Source: Streptomyces bicolor
GTDB taxonomy: Bacteria > Actinomycetota > Actinomycetes > Streptomycetales > Streptomycetaceae
NCBI RefSeq assembly: GCF_000719285.1
Contig: NZ_JOFS01000054.1
Coordinates: forward strand, 1-36,297
DNA length: 36,297 nucleotides
Direction of reading: 5' to 3'
The notes under the pieces are model-generated. The model ran no database searches. It was given only the letters and a program-made list of their open reading frames with translations, and had not been told where the DNA came from. The stretch's first letter is position 1. Every line of letters starts with the position of its first letter. This document shows, in pieces, positions 1-9,015 of the stretch. The position numbers were made by a program, and so were the translations under genes.

Positions 1-120
1 GCCCCGCACACCGGCCCCGCCCGCCACTTCGCATCCATGCGCTGAGATGGTCGCGATGGCGGCGAAGGCGTCAGGCCGTGGCCCGGCAGTGCCACTACCA
101 ACGGCGACGTCATTCGTTGC

Positions 121-146
121 AGGGGCGGTCCGGCAAGACCGCCCCT
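121..146. terminator. Perfect 10-bp stem-loop, probable terminator of the preceding gene
   Basis: The arms AGGGGCGGTC and GACCGCCCCT pair perfectly around a 6-nt loop. There is no T-tract, as is usual for actinobacterial intrinsic terminators. The first 45 bases read as an open frame ending APHTGPARHFASMR and TGA, so the hairpin could close a gene whose body lies left of the window; 14 residues are too few to identify it. Confidence 0.55.
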
Positions 147-271
147 GACATGCCAGCAGCCAACTACACTCCCGACGATCCCTCTGACCAGGCCAGATAG
201 CGAAACGCTGCTGGAGTACTAGTACTGGCGCCGGATCCGTGGATACGCCGCCGGGAAGGGGGTGTCCCGCC

Positions 272-1016
272 ATGACGGCTCCCGTCCAGGAAACGGGTTC
301 AGTCGCCGATGCGCAATCCGAGGCGATGCTGTCCGGACTGGGTGCACGGATCGAGGGGTATCCCCTGCGTCAAATCGCCTGGATGCGGTTCAAACGCGAC
401 AAGATCGCCGTCGCTAGCGGCATCGTCGTCGTTTCCCTCACACTGCCCATCGAGGGCTCCTGGTGCGGGGGCTGGATCGACTCCGTGATCAGTCGCCTGA
501 TGGACATCTTCCTGGCCTTCCCTCTCCTGCTCTTCGCGATCGCGCTGTCCGCCTCGCTGCAGGGCGGAGCATTCAGGCTACACGGACTGACCTTGCACAT
601 CAGTGTCCTGATCTTCGTCATCGGCTTCTTCAGTTCGCCTTAATTGGGCCGGATCATCCGACGCCCGACACTCTCGCTGCGCGAGAGAAGTTCATCGATG
701 CCGCTCGTGCACCCGGCGCCGGGGGCCACACATCCTCTGCAACGAGCTTCTGCCGAACCTGGTCGCACCGATCACCGTGTACTCGACCCTGCTCATCCCG
801 ACCAACATCTTGTTCGAGCCCGGCCTGAGCTTCCTGGGCGTTGCCGTCCAGTCACCACAGGCCTCCTGGGGAGGCATGCCGAATCAGCCCGTGAGATTGT
901 TTGAAATGAACCCGATGTTCATGACCCTCCCGGGGTTGGCGATCTTCATCACGGTCCTGGCATTCAACCTTCTCGGCGACGGTCTCCGAGACGCCCCGGA
1001 CCCGCGGAGACTCTGA
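272..1016 (+). pseudogene. DppC-like peptide ABC permease, decayed copy A
   Basis: This is a broken paralogue of the intact permease at 18471-19466. It keeps the same GGAAGGGGGTG ribosome site and the start MTAPVQ, reading well to about residue 58 (VASGIVVVSLTL). A large internal deletion then joins this to the IEGSW and GGWIDSVISRLMD segments. A TAA at 641-643 replaces the tyrosine codon of the WPYIGR motif, and frameshifts follow. The rest is recognisable in shifting frames (IVYSTLLIPTNILFE at 777 onward, then LAFNLLGDGLRDA to the end). A working inner-membrane permease cannot be made. It directly precedes the intact binding protein at 1057, the same order as in copy B. Confidence 0.9.
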
Positions 1017-1056
1017 TTACACGCACCGTTCTCGTCTCGAACGAGGGGAGCTCAGC

Positions 1057-2811
1057 GTGAAGAGATCACGCATCACTGGCGCCATCGCTGCAGCGGCAGC
1101 CTTGGCGCTCGCTGCGCCCGCTTGCACCTCCACAACCGAGAAGGAAACATCCGCGCCTGCGTACAACGCCGGGAACAGCAAGGTGGTCAACCCCTCCAGC
1201 CAGACCGGCGGGACAGTGACATACCAGCTCTCCAACACGCCGGACTCGATGGACCCGGGGAACATGTACTACGTGTACATGTGGAACTTTTCCCGCCTGT
1301 ATGCCCGGTCGTTGACCACGTTCCAGCCGGCACCGGGACAGGATGGCCTGAAACTCGTGCCGGACCTCGCCACTGGTCTCGGCAAGACCAGTGACGGCGG
1401 CAAGACCTGGACGTACCACATCCGGTCCGGCTTGAAGTTTTCCGACGGGACGCCGATCACCACGAAGGACGTCAAGTGCGCCATCGAGAGGAGCAACTTC
1501 GCGCCCGACGTGCTCTCCAACGGGCCCACGTACTTCAAGACGTATCTGGTTGACAACACCCCGACGTATCAGGGGCCCTACAAGGACAAGGCAGGCGACC
1601 TGAAGTCCATCGAGACGCCGAACGACACCACCATCGTCTTCCACCTCAACCAGAAATTCGCAGACTTCGACTACCTGGTCAGCAGCCCGCAAACGGCTCC
1701 GGTACCCAAGGCCAAGGACACCGGCGCGGACTATGTGAAGAACGTGGTCTCCTCCGGTTCGTACAAATTCGAGAGCTACCAAGACGGCAAGGGCGCCACG
1801 CTGGTAAAGAACCCGCACTGGGACGCGGCCTCCGACCCGATCCGCAAGCAACTTCCCGACAAGATCGTGGCACAGTTCAACATCGCCCAGACCACGATCG
1901 ACAACAACCTCATCGCCGGAAACGCAACGCTGGACCTCTCGAGCGGGGGCATAACAGCGGCCACCCAGGCCTCCGTCCTGGGTGACCCGGACCAGAAGGC
2001 CCACATCGACAACTCACAATCGGGAGCCCTCACCTACGTGGCGATCTCTACCGCCGTGCCGCCGTTCAACAACATCCACTGCCGCCGCGCGGTGGAGTAC
2101 GCCGTCGACAAGGTATCTGTACAGACCGCGACCGGAGGGGACGTCCACGGTGACATCGCCTCGACCATTCTGCCGCCCCACATCAAGGGGTACACGAAGT
2201 TCAACCTCTACCCCACCCCGGGCAACAGAGGCGCGAACTCGCCCGAGGGCCTCGCGGCCGCCAAGGAGCAGCTCAAAGAGTGCGGCCGTCCGAACGGCTT
2301 CTCCACCAACATCTCGGCGCGATCCGACGACCCCAATGAGATCGCCATCGCTCAAGCGGTCCAGGCGTCGCTGAAGAAAGTCGGGATCAACATCAGCATC
2401 CAGCAGTACCCGTCGGGTACCTACTTCACCAGCCACGCCGGCGCACCCGACTTCGTCCACTCGCGCGGCCTCGGCCTGATTATGCAGTCGTGGCTCGCTG
2501 ACTGGCCCACTGGCTACGGCTTCCTCGACCAGATCCTCAACGGCAAGACCATCAAGGCATCCGGCAACAGCAACCTGTCCGAGCTGAACGACCCACGCAT
2601 CAACGACATGCTGACCGCGGCCATCAGCAACACCGACGAAGCGGCGCGCACGAAGGCATGGGGTGATATCGACAAGGCCGCGATGGAGCAGGCGGCCATA
2701 GTGCCGCTGTTCTACCGCAAGGACCTGCTCTATCGGCCGGACAACGCCACCAACGTGTTCGTCAGCGGGGCGTACGGCATCTACGACTACCTGAACGTCG
2801 GCACCAAGTAG
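1057..2811 (+). CDS. Peptide/nickel-type ABC transporter substrate-binding lipoprotein (SBP_bac_5), intact
   Basis: This 584-residue extracytoplasmic solute-binding protein belongs to the DppA/OppA class and captures peptides or similar ligands for an ABC importer. The GTG start lies 6 nt after GAGGGGAG. A basic N-terminus and alanine-rich hydrophobic stretch end in LAAPAC, a plausible lipobox with the lipidated cysteine near residue 23. The family signature is seen at LKFSDGTPITTKDVKCAIER (about residues 126-145), and the C-terminal lobe has ADWPTGYGFLDQ. Length fits the family (500-600). Its own permease neighbours are dead: DppC-like upstream and DppB-like downstream. Its closest relative in the window is the truncated 19507-20769 protein. 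I infer that it serves the permeases and ATPases of copy B in trans. The ligand cannot be read from the sequence. Confidence 0.93.
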   Translation: MKRSRITGAIAAAAALALAAPACTSTTEKETSAPAYNAGNSKVVNPSSQTGGTVTYQLSNTPDSMDPGNMYYVYMWNFSRLYARSLTTFQPAPGQDGLKLVPDLATGLGKTSDGGKTWTYHIRSGLKFSDGTPITTKDVKCAIERSNFAPDVLSNGPTYFKTYLVDNTPTYQGPYKDKAGDLKSIETPNDTTIVFHLNQKFADFDYLVSSPQTAPVPKAKDTGADYVKNVVSSGSYKFESYQDGKGATLVKNPHWDAASDPIRKQLPDKIVAQFNIAQTTIDNNLIAGNATLDLSSGGITAATQASVLGDPDQKAHIDNSQSGALTYVAISTAVPPFNNIHCRRAVEYAVDKVSVQTATGGDVHGDIASTILPPHIKGYTKFNLYPTPGNRGANSPEGLAAAKEQLKECGRPNGFSTNISARSDDPNEIAIAQAVQASLKKVGINISIQQYPSGTYFTSHAGAPDFVHSRGLGLIMQSWLADWPTGYGFLDQILNGKTIKASGNSNLSELNDPRINDMLTAAISNTDEAARTKAWGDIDKAAMEQAAIVPLFYRKDLLYRPDNATNVFVSGAYGIYDYLNVGTK

Positions 2812-2841
2812 CACGTAAGGAGGTGAAGGGCCAGGCTCCCA

Positions 2842-2862
2842 CCGGGCCGCCTCTCTGCCCGG
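2842..2862 (+). promoter_or_regulatory. Stem-loop between binding protein and permease (copy A)
   Basis: CCGGGC and GCCCGG pair around a 9-nt loop, 31 nt after the binding-protein stop. The same position in copy B has a stronger hairpin (20801-20824). Such hairpins between binding-protein and permease genes commonly lower downstream expression; the role here is inferred from position. Confidence 0.4.
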
Positions 2863-2884
2863 CCTTGGACCACGCCGTCCAGCC

Positions 2885-3085
2885 GTGGCCGCGTACATCA
2901 TCCAGCGCATAGCAGGGGCGGTGATTCTGCTGTTCGCCGTCGCGGCGATCACCTTCGCCATCTTCTTCCTGGTGCCGCGACTCGCAGGCGTGACGACCAC
3001 CCAGCTGGCCGCCCAGTACGTCGGGCGCGACCAGCCCGGAAGCACTTGAGGCGGTCGAGAAGAACCTGGGCCTGGACCAGCCGCA
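2885..3085 (+). pseudogene. DppB-like permease, 5' fragment (copy A)
   Basis: Starting at a GTG in the same context as the intact gene at 20844 (preceded by CGCCGTCCAGCC), it reads VAAYIIQRIAGAVILLFAVAAITFAIFFLVPRLAG and then AAQYVGRD, the first membrane helix and start of the periplasmic part of a DppB-type permease. A frameshift follows and the frame meets TGA at 3047-3049; EKNLGLDQP is recognisable in another frame up to about 3085. After that the sequence no longer resembles the permease and passes into the upstream region of the LAL gene. Only about a fifth of the 336-residue permease remains. Confidence 0.85.
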
Positions 3086-3441
3086 TGCCAAGCGCACGAT
3101 GCTCGGCACCTCCGACTCCCGCCATCCAGCCGAGCTCCCGGGATCGTACGTCGGGACGTGGCGGGTCTGTCCAGCTGACCGTACAGACCCCCCGACCGCG
3201 ATGGGCCCCGCTGGCCCCGCGACCCTCACCCCTGCGCCGCGGCGGCCAAGACGACGGGGCACGTGTCGCTCATCGTGCTCACCACCACCTGACGCCGACG
3301 CGTCGCTGATCGGGCCGAGTCGCTTTGTCCGGCTTCGTTGTCGTTGCGGGAGGGGATTAGCCTGGGTGGCGGAACCACGTTGCAGGGTGGTGACGTGGCA
3401 GCCGATGCCGCGTGGCCGCCGTTTGGGACACCGGGTGTGCC
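3086..3441 (+). promoter_or_regulatory. Upstream region of the LAL regulator with a block conserved in its paralogue
   Basis: There is no convincing gene here. Bases 3352-3400 match the region upstream of the broken LAL copy at about 24170-24215, sharing ATTAGCCTGGGTG, CGGA, CCA and GGTGGTGACG. TAGCCT (about 3358) could be a -10 element; the matching -35 in this copy is weak. Conservation across two diverged copies suggests this block carries the promoter and 5' leader. Confidence 0.4.
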
Positions 3442-6345
3442 ATGGCAGTAGATCTCGACCCCACACCCCCCGCCGGAGGCGGCAGAGGCTTCGCCTTCGT
3501 GGGACGCCGACGGGAGGCTCAGTCGCTGCTGAGCGCCCTGGGACACCCCCCTGCCGTGGTGATGATCGAAGGCGAGGCGGGGGTCGGCAAGACCCGCCTG
3601 GTCCGCGAGGTGACCGCAGATCTGGTGTCCCGCGGCGGCCGGGTCCTGATGGGGTGCTGTCACCCGCTGCGTGAGCCCTTTCCCTACGGACCGGTCATCG
3701 ACGCCCTGCGCCAGGCAGGGCCATGGCTCCCGCCGGCCGTCAAGACCTCTCCGGAGGCCGGCGCCCTGGCCCCCCTCCTTCCGGAACTCGCCGACCGCCT
3801 GCCCCCCGCGCCCCGCGTCGAACACGACCCCGGAGCCGAGCGCTACCAGCTGACGCGCGCAGTCCACGCAGTCTTGAAGAGCTGCGGTGCAGTGACCATG
3901 GTCATCGAGGACCTCCACTGGGTAGACGAGGCCACCCGCGAACTCCTCCTCCTCCTGGCCTACGAGCTGCCCCCAGACCTGGGCCTGGTCCTCACCTACC
4001 GGCGTGAAGATCTCTCTGCGGACAGCCCGGTGCTGGGCACCGCGTACCGCCGACCACCGGGTACCAGCGGCGTGGACATTCACCTGGACCCGCTGACCGA
4101 GGCCGATATCCATACCCTGGCCGCCGCCGCCTTGGGACCGCGCGCCACCCACACCCTCGGCCGCACCCTCTACGAACGCAGCGCGGGCCTCCCCCTGATT
4201 GTCGAGGAGGACCTGATCACCCTCACCGAACAAGGACACCACGGTCACCTATCCGCAGCAGTGCGGGACCCCGCTGCCGAGCTCGGGCAGACAGCAGTCC
4301 CCCGCGGACTGCGGGAAGCAATCAGGACGCGAGTACGGAGCATGTCCCGGCGGGCGCTGGCGGTAAGCGAGGCGGCGGCGGTCCTCGCCGTACCGGCCGA
4401 GGAACCCCTGCTGACACACGTGGCCGGTCTCGAACCGGAGGAGGAGGGACCGGAGGCACTGGTCGAAGCTCTCGAGGCGGCGGTGCTGCGGGAGACCAGG
4501 CCGATGCTGTACGGCTTTCGTCACGCCCTGGACCAGCAAGCCGTCTACGAGGTCATCCCCGGCCCCCGCCGCCGGCGCCTCCACGAGCGCGCCGTCACGG
4601 CCCTACGCGACCTGCCAAACCCACCACTGGTGCAGATCGCCCACCACACCCGCGCCATAGGCGACCGGCAAGCATGGCTTACCCAGGCAGAAGCAGCCGC
4701 CGCCCAAGCCCTCACCCTGGGCGACCAGGGCACCGCCGCCACCCTCCTCTACGCCCTCCTCGCCGAACCCCACCTGCCAGGCGATCTGCGCACCCGCGCC
4801 GCCCTCGCCCTTAGCCGCACCGCCGTCTACAGCGTCGACTCCACCGCCTCGGTCGCCCTCCTGCGACGGATCATCACCGACCCCCAGCTACCCACCGTCA
4901 CCCGCGGCGAAATCCGCGTAGGCCTCGGCTTGATTCTCATGACGCAGGCCCGCGATCCGTCAGGCATACGGGAACTCGACAACGCCGTGAACGAAATGGC
5001 AGGGCAACGGCCAGGAGCGGCCTCCCGTGCCATGGGAGAGGTGGCCCATTTCATCATCACTTTCGGGGGGTCCGCCGCGGATGCCTTGTCCTGGATGGAA
5101 CGCGCCGAGCGCACTGTCCAAGAAAGTGACGATGCGGAGGCGCGGGCGGCCGTGCACACCGACAAGATCACCGTAACGGCACAACTTGGGGACCCCAGGG
5201 TGTGGGAGCTGGTCGACCGCCTCCCCCGAGACCACCAAGACGACCGGGTCCTCAGGCAGATCGCCCGAGCGCTGTACAACGCCGCCGACGCCGCACTCGA
5301 CCTCGGCCACGACGAGCGGGTAGGCCCCCTGCTCGACGAATGTCAGGACATCATCCGCCGCGTGGGCGAACCGCAGCTGGACAGCCTGTGCCGCATACTG
5401 CGACAGGAGCTCACCTGGCACGCCGGCGCCTGGGAAGACCTGGAGGGCGTCTACGCATCCCTGGCCGCTGAGTACCCGAACCACCGAGACCTCGAGACCG
5501 AGGGAATACTGGTGGTGGCGGGACTGGCCGAAGCCCGTGGACAGTGGCAACAGGCCATGGACATGTACACCAGCGCAAGAGAGAACGCAGGCCGATACGC
5601 CAGATGCTCCTGCGACGCGGCGGCAGGTGTCGGCCGGCTGGAACTGGTCCAGGGCAAGCCCGAAGCAGCCTGGGCGGCAACCACCCCGGCCATCGATATT
5701 CTGCGGCGCAATAGTGCATGGCATATCTCGCCCGCCGTGGTTCCGGTGGCGGTACAGGCCGCTCTCGCGATCGGCCAGCATGAGATTGCTGCGCAGCTGA
5801 CCACCGAGCTCGACCACGGCACCGAAGGCCGCGACGCACCCGCTGCCACCGCCTACCTCCACCTCTGCCGCGGACTCCTCACCCACCACACCGACCCCGG
5901 CAAAGCCCGCGAGCACTTCCTGCGCGCCAGCGCAACCTTCCAAGCCATCGGCCGCCCGTACCCCACAGCCCAAGCGGCCGAATACGCCGCGCGCCGCCTC
6001 GTCCCCACCAACCCCCACCAAGCAGCCGAAGAACTCACTGCCCTCACCAACGCCTACACGCGCCTCGGCGCCACCACCGACGCCGCTCGCTGCCACCACA
6101 CCCTCCGCGACCTCGGACTAGCCCGACCCACCCCCCGCGGACGCCGCGGCTACGGCCAACAACTCTCCCCCCGCGAACAACAAGTCGCCCAACTCCTCGC
6201 CACCGGAGCCAGCAACAAAGACATCGCCCAAGCCCTCTTCCTCTCCCCCCGGACCGCCGAACACCACGTCGCCCGCGTCCTGAAGAAACTCAACGTCACC
6301 GACCGCAACGACATCCCCCAAGCACTCAACGCACAAATACCGTGA
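3442..6345 (+). CDS. LAL-family (large ATP-binding LuxR) transcriptional regulator, intact
   Basis: This 967-residue regulator resembles the MalT/LAL class: an N-terminal AAA/STAND ATPase, a long helical TPR-like middle, and a C-terminal LuxR helix-turn-helix that binds DNA. Walker A is GEAGVGKT at residues 44-51; Walker B is VIEDLHWVD near residue 155. The HTH runs from about residue 908 (LSPREQQVAQLLATGASNKD, then SPRTAEHHVARVLKKL). I chose ATG 3442 because MAVxLD and the bases around it are conserved in the broken paralogue at 24255; a GTG at 3412 in frame would add 10 residues. Paralogues are a C-terminal fragment (16963-17991) and an N-terminal fragment (24255-25790), so this is the only whole copy. 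It sits between two dppB 5' fragments and may control peptide uptake; that link rests on position. Confidence 0.92.
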   Translation: MAVDLDPTPPAGGGRGFAFVGRRREAQSLLSALGHPPAVVMIEGEAGVGKTRLVREVTADLVSRGGRVLMGCCHPLREPFPYGPVIDALRQAGPWLPPAVKTSPEAGALAPLLPELADRLPPAPRVEHDPGAERYQLTRAVHAVLKSCGAVTMVIEDLHWVDEATRELLLLLAYELPPDLGLVLTYRREDLSADSPVLGTAYRRPPGTSGVDIHLDPLTEADIHTLAAAALGPRATHTLGRTLYERSAGLPLIVEEDLITLTEQGHHGHLSAAVRDPAAELGQTAVPRGLREAIRTRVRSMSRRALAVSEAAAVLAVPAEEPLLTHVAGLEPEEEGPEALVEALEAAVLRETRPMLYGFRHALDQQAVYEVIPGPRRRRLHERAVTALRDLPNPPLVQIAHHTRAIGDRQAWLTQAEAAAAQALTLGDQGTAATLLYALLAEPHLPGDLRTRAALALSRTAVYSVDSTASVALLRRIITDPQLPTVTRGEIRVGLGLILMTQARDPSGIRELDNAVNEMAGQRPGAASRAMGEVAHFIITFGGSAADALSWMERAERTVQESDDAEARAAVHTDKITVTAQLGDPRVWELVDRLPRDHQDDRVLRQIARALYNAADAALDLGHDERVGPLLDECQDIIRRVGEPQLDSLCRILRQELTWHAGAWEDLEGVYASLAAEYPNHRDLETEGILVVAGLAEARGQWQQAMDMYTSARENAGRYARCSCDAAAGVGRLELVQGKPEAAWAATTPAIDILRRNSAWHISPAVVPVAVQAALAIGQHEIAAQLTTELDHGTEGRDAPAATAYLHLCRGLLTHHTDPGKAREHFLRASATFQAIGRPYPTAQAAEYAARRLVPTNPHQAAEELTALTNAYTRLGATTDAARCHHTLRDLGLARPTPRGRRGYGQQLSPREQQVAQLLATGASNKDIAQALFLSPRTAEHHVARVLKKLNVTDRNDIPQALNAQIP

Positions 6346-6375
6346 GCGGGCCGGAGCGACGAAGGCCTGCGCCGG

Positions 6376-6716
6376 TCGAAGCTCCCCTGGCCGGGGCCCA
6401 CGCCGTCCAGCCGTTGCCTCGTACATCATCCGACGCGTAGCAGCGGCGGTGATCCTGCTCTTCGCCGTCGCGGCGATCACCTTCGCCATCTGTACGCCCG
6501 GCTCACCAGAGCAGGAATGCTCGAGACCATGGGAGAGGATTAGATCCGCACCGCCTCACGGAGACCGCCTTCTCATTGCCTGGTATCGGTCAGTACGCAG
6601 TGCAGGCGATCACGGCCAACGACCTGCCGAAGATCATGGCCGTGACCATGCTGGGCGGCTTCTTCATCGTCATCGCCAACCTGATCGTGGACGTGCCATC
6701 CCGGGCAACCCGCCTA
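6376..6716 (+). pseudogene. Collapsed DppB-DppD relic upstream of the IS630 element
   Basis: Four pieces of a permease-ATPase pair are joined by deletions. The first (about 6418-6492) repeats the DppB N-terminus SYIIRRVAAAVILLFAVAAITFAI, already present at 2885. The second (about 6493-6555) is the LYARLTRAGMLETMGED segment, ended by TAG at 6541-6543 in place of a tyrosine. The third (about 6555-6696) is the C-terminal TETAFSLPGIGQYAVQAIT to ANLIVDV. The fourth begins at about 6697 with IPGNPP from near the C-terminus of a DppD-type ATPase, meaning nearly a whole ATPase gene has been lost. The IS630 element interrupts it at 6717, and it resumes at 7866. Confidence 0.88.
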
Positions 6717-6730
6717 CTGAGCTTGAACTC
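6717..6730 (+). repeat. IS630 left inverted repeat
   Basis: CTGAGCTTGAACTC directly follows the target TA. The match to the right end is perfect over 14 bp, with scattered identity beyond (GTCGT). Confidence 0.9.
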
Positions 6731-6780
6731 GGGTTGTCGTAGCTGCTGACAGGGGTTGATCCTCGCGGTACGCCGTTGTC

Positions 6781-7853
6781 ATGAGGTATGCGCAGGGCGG
6801 CGGTCTGTCGGACGAGCGCAGGCAGTTCCGCGAGGGGATCCGCATGATGGCTGCTGAGCGGTTCGCCGCTGGTGAGCCGAGCTCGGCGATCGCGAAGGAG
6901 TTACGGGTCAGCGTCCGGTCCATCCAGCGATGGCGTCGGTTGTGGGACAGAGGCGGCCCGCGGGCGCTTCGGTCGGCGGGATCTGCTTCCCTGCCCCGGC
7001 TGAGCGAGGCCCAGTTCGCCCAGCTGGAGGCGGAGTTGGCGAAGGGACCGGTCGCGCACGGCTGGCCGGACCAGCGGTGGACTCTGTCGAGGGTCAAGAC
7101 CGTGATCGGCCGCCGCTTCCACAAGAGCTACACCCTGCAAGGGGTTCGCAAGCTGCTCCTGCGGCACGGATTCTCCTGCCAGGTGCCGGCCAGACGTGCT
7201 GTCGAACGCGACGAGGCCCAGGTCAACGGCTGGGTGAAGGAGACCTGGCCGCAGGTGGAAACCTCGCGGCGGCGCTCGACGCCTGGATCGTCTTCGAGGA
7301 CGAGTCCGGCTTCTCGATGACGCCGCCCATCGCCCGCACCTGGGCCCGCCGCGGGCAGACACCCGTAATCCGGGTCCGCGGCCGCTCCCGCCGCCGCATC
7401 TCGATCGCCGCCCTGGCCTGCTACAAAAGCGGCGAACGGTCGAGGCTGATCTACCGGCCGCGCTGCGACGACGGCCGCCGAGACGGACGCAAGAGCTTCG
7501 CCTGGACCGACTACCGCGACCTGCTGATCGTCGCCCATGCCCAGCTCGGCGGGCCGATCGTGCTCGTCTGGGACAACTTGAACGTCCATCTCGCGTACGG
7601 GATGCGGCAGTTCATCGCCCGGCAGGACTGGCTGACCGTCTACCACCTGCCCTCTTACTCGCCCGATCTCAATCCGGTCGAGGGCGTCTGGTCGCTGCTG
7701 CGGCGAGGCTGGCTGTCCAATACTGCGTTCACCACACCCGAGCACCTCATCCAGACCATCCGGCACGGCATGAGAAAGATCCAGTACCGTCCCCACCTGA
7801 TCGACGGATGCCTCGCCGGGACCGGACTGTCCCTCACCCCAACGACTTCATGA
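6781..7853 (+). CDS. IS630-family DDE transposase, in two frames (-1 shift near 7258)
   Basis: The first frame (6781-7320) gives a helix-turn-helix N-terminus (SSAIAKELRVSVRSIQRWRRLWDRGG) and a winged-helix region up to VNGWVKETWPQVE. The second frame carries the catalytic core with all three acidic residues in context: FEDESGF, VWDNLNVH and NPVEGVW. Continuity of the protein requires a -1 change between about 7250 and 7265, giving about 357 residues. Many IS630 transposases use programmed frameshifting, but the local bases (GTG GAA ACC) are not a canonical slippery heptamer. A one-base loss that inactivates the element is equally possible. It serves only movement of the surrounding element. 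Confidence 0.88.
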
Positions 7854-7865
7854 GTTCAAGCTCAG
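7852..7865 (-). repeat. IS630 right inverted repeat
   Basis: GAGTTCAAGCTCAG is the exact complement of the left end and is followed by the duplicated TA. Confidence 0.9.
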
Positions 7866-7950
7866 TAACCTGATCGGGTTCTTCCAAGGCAGTGCGTTCC
7901 ACCCCTGCTGCCCATTCGCCGACCGCAACGACGACAAGTCCCAGGAGACG
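7866..7950 (+). pseudogene. DppD-like ATPase tail, downstream of IS630
   Basis: This reads NLIGFFQGSAFHPCCPFADRND followed by KSQE. It matches [22 protein letters not shown] near the C-terminus of the intact ATPase (about 22760-22830), the cysteine-rich oligopeptide-ABC C-terminal motif. Similarity stops near 7950. No DppF-like relic follows in copy A. Confidence 0.85.
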
Positions 7951-8107
7951 CCATGGCCCGCAGAAGGGTATTCACACTCGAACTCCAACACGCCCTGAAA
8001 TGAGGAGCCCGGATCATCGAGTCCTACCGCGGCGAACCCGTCGAACCGAAGCCGCGGACGACGAGGGATCCGATGCCATGGATCGACGGCTCCCGGCGGC
8101 CGCCCCA

Positions 8108-8194
8108 ACGGGCCGGGGCATGCAGTTGCTCCATGAACTGTCGCACCGCTGTGGTATCCGCCCAGCGCGCCAGGGCAAGACAGTCCGGCTCTAG
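8108..8194 (+). pseudogene. C-terminal fragment of an RsbW-like ATP-binding protein
   Basis: The frame TGRGMQLLHELSHRCGIRPA then RQGKTVRL and TAG matches the C-terminal ATP-lid region of the intact anti-sigma-type ATPase at 27571-28050 (TGRGMQLLHELSHRCGVRPA then RHGKTVW). Everything upstream, including the N-box, is absent, so this is a relic. Confidence 0.8.
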
Positions 8195-8600
8195 CTGGAC
8201 CCGCTGAGCAGGCTCAAGCACCCGGCACCTGCCTCACCGACGCCTCCGGATACGAGGCAAGGCCGCCGGGTCGTGCGCCTCACTTGTCACCCGTTTCTCA
8301 GTCAGACTGCGGCGCAGCTAAGCCCTACAGGTGGCACCACGCGTGCAGCCGAAGGGGCGAACGATCGATCCGTCATACAGCGAATTGCGTGTTCGGGGTT
8401 GCGTCGCCGATGTATCCGATACCTAATTTGATAAGGATCCACGGTCAGGCTAATGCAGTCTCCATAATCCGTTGTGCCTCAGGACGGTTCTCCATCTCGT
8501 CCTGGCCTCAGCCTGCCCCCCTGAACGACTCGTGTTGCCTCTGCCGTTGGGGAAGCGACGGGAAGCGGGGGGCTTCGCGCGATCAAGCCGAGGTGAAGAA
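8195..8600. other. Intergenic, no gene recognised
   Basis: No reading frame here has convincing codon bias or a recognisable product. GC content dips around 8395-8470. The last bases carry GAGGTGAAGAA, a well-placed ribosome site for the DivIVA relic that follows. Confidence 0.4.
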
Positions 8601-9012
8601 ATGTCTTTGACACCAGGAGACATTCCAGACAAGCGATTCAGACCGTGCGCCTGCGCCGCGGCTGTGAGGGGAACAAGGTCAACGCCTCCCTCGAAGAGGT
8701 CGAAGCCGAGATGACCCGAATACACCGGGAGGAACGAGTCCCAGCGAGCAGGACTCACTGCGGCAACCATGACGCCGTCACCAGACTCGGCAGAACCAGC
8801 ACGCTGGCCAGGATCCGGCTCTCACCCGCACTCCGGACTGACTGCGCGGTCCAGCCAGGCCTCAGAGAGCCAGAATGGAGAACGCCCGGCTGCTCCGGCC
8901 CAGGGGGCGACGCCCCATTGCTGAGAAGGCCGTCTCCGAGGCCGACAGGCTCATCGCCGATGCCGCCACACGCGCTCAGGGAATGGAATGCAACGCCCGC
9001 GCCAGGGCCGAC
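8601..9012 (+). pseudogene. DivIVA-domain protein, frameshifted relic
   Basis: After GAGGTGAAGAA the frame opens as MSLTPGDIPDKRF, then a one-base shift near 8640 continues as TVRLRRGCEGNKVNASLEEV and EAEMTRIHRE. This is the DivIVA N-terminal signature (lipid-binding loop, then the start of the coiled coil). Coiled-coil material continues in another frame at about 8930-9012 as SEADRLIADAATRAQGMECN then ARARADA, as in streptomycete polar-growth proteins. Several shifts and loss of the C-terminus make it non-functional. Confidence 0.72.
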
Positions 9013-9015
9013 GCC

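Larger units (their letters stand above)
6717..7865 (+). mobile_element. IS630-family insertion sequence (1149 bp) with TA target duplication
   Basis: The ends are inverted repeats: CTGAGCTTGAACTC at 6717-6730 and its exact complement at 7852-7865. TA flanks both sides (6715-6716 and 7866-7867), the target duplication typical of IS630/Tc1-mariner elements. Removing the element and one TA restores a reading frame GNPPNLIG that matches GNPPSLIR of the intact ATPase at about 22750. This confirms the exact boundaries and shows the insertion happened in a dppD-like sequence. Confidence 0.93.

Noticed and set aside
2014..3045. Long minus-strand frame (343 codons) opposite the binding protein and dppB fragment
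   Set aside because: It is an antisense shadow of strong plus-strand coding; the same kind of shadow appears opposite the paralogue at 20326-20832.
4960..6099. Long minus-strand open frame (379 codons) opposite the LAL gene
   Set aside because: It is glycine/valine-rich antisense of a high-GC gene with no ribosome site or family motif; the plus-strand LAL frame explains the codon bias.
2841..6495. dppB 5' repeats as target-site duplication of a LAL-bearing transposon
   Set aside because: The repeats are over 70 bp, differ at many positions, and no terminal inverted repeats flank the LAL gene.
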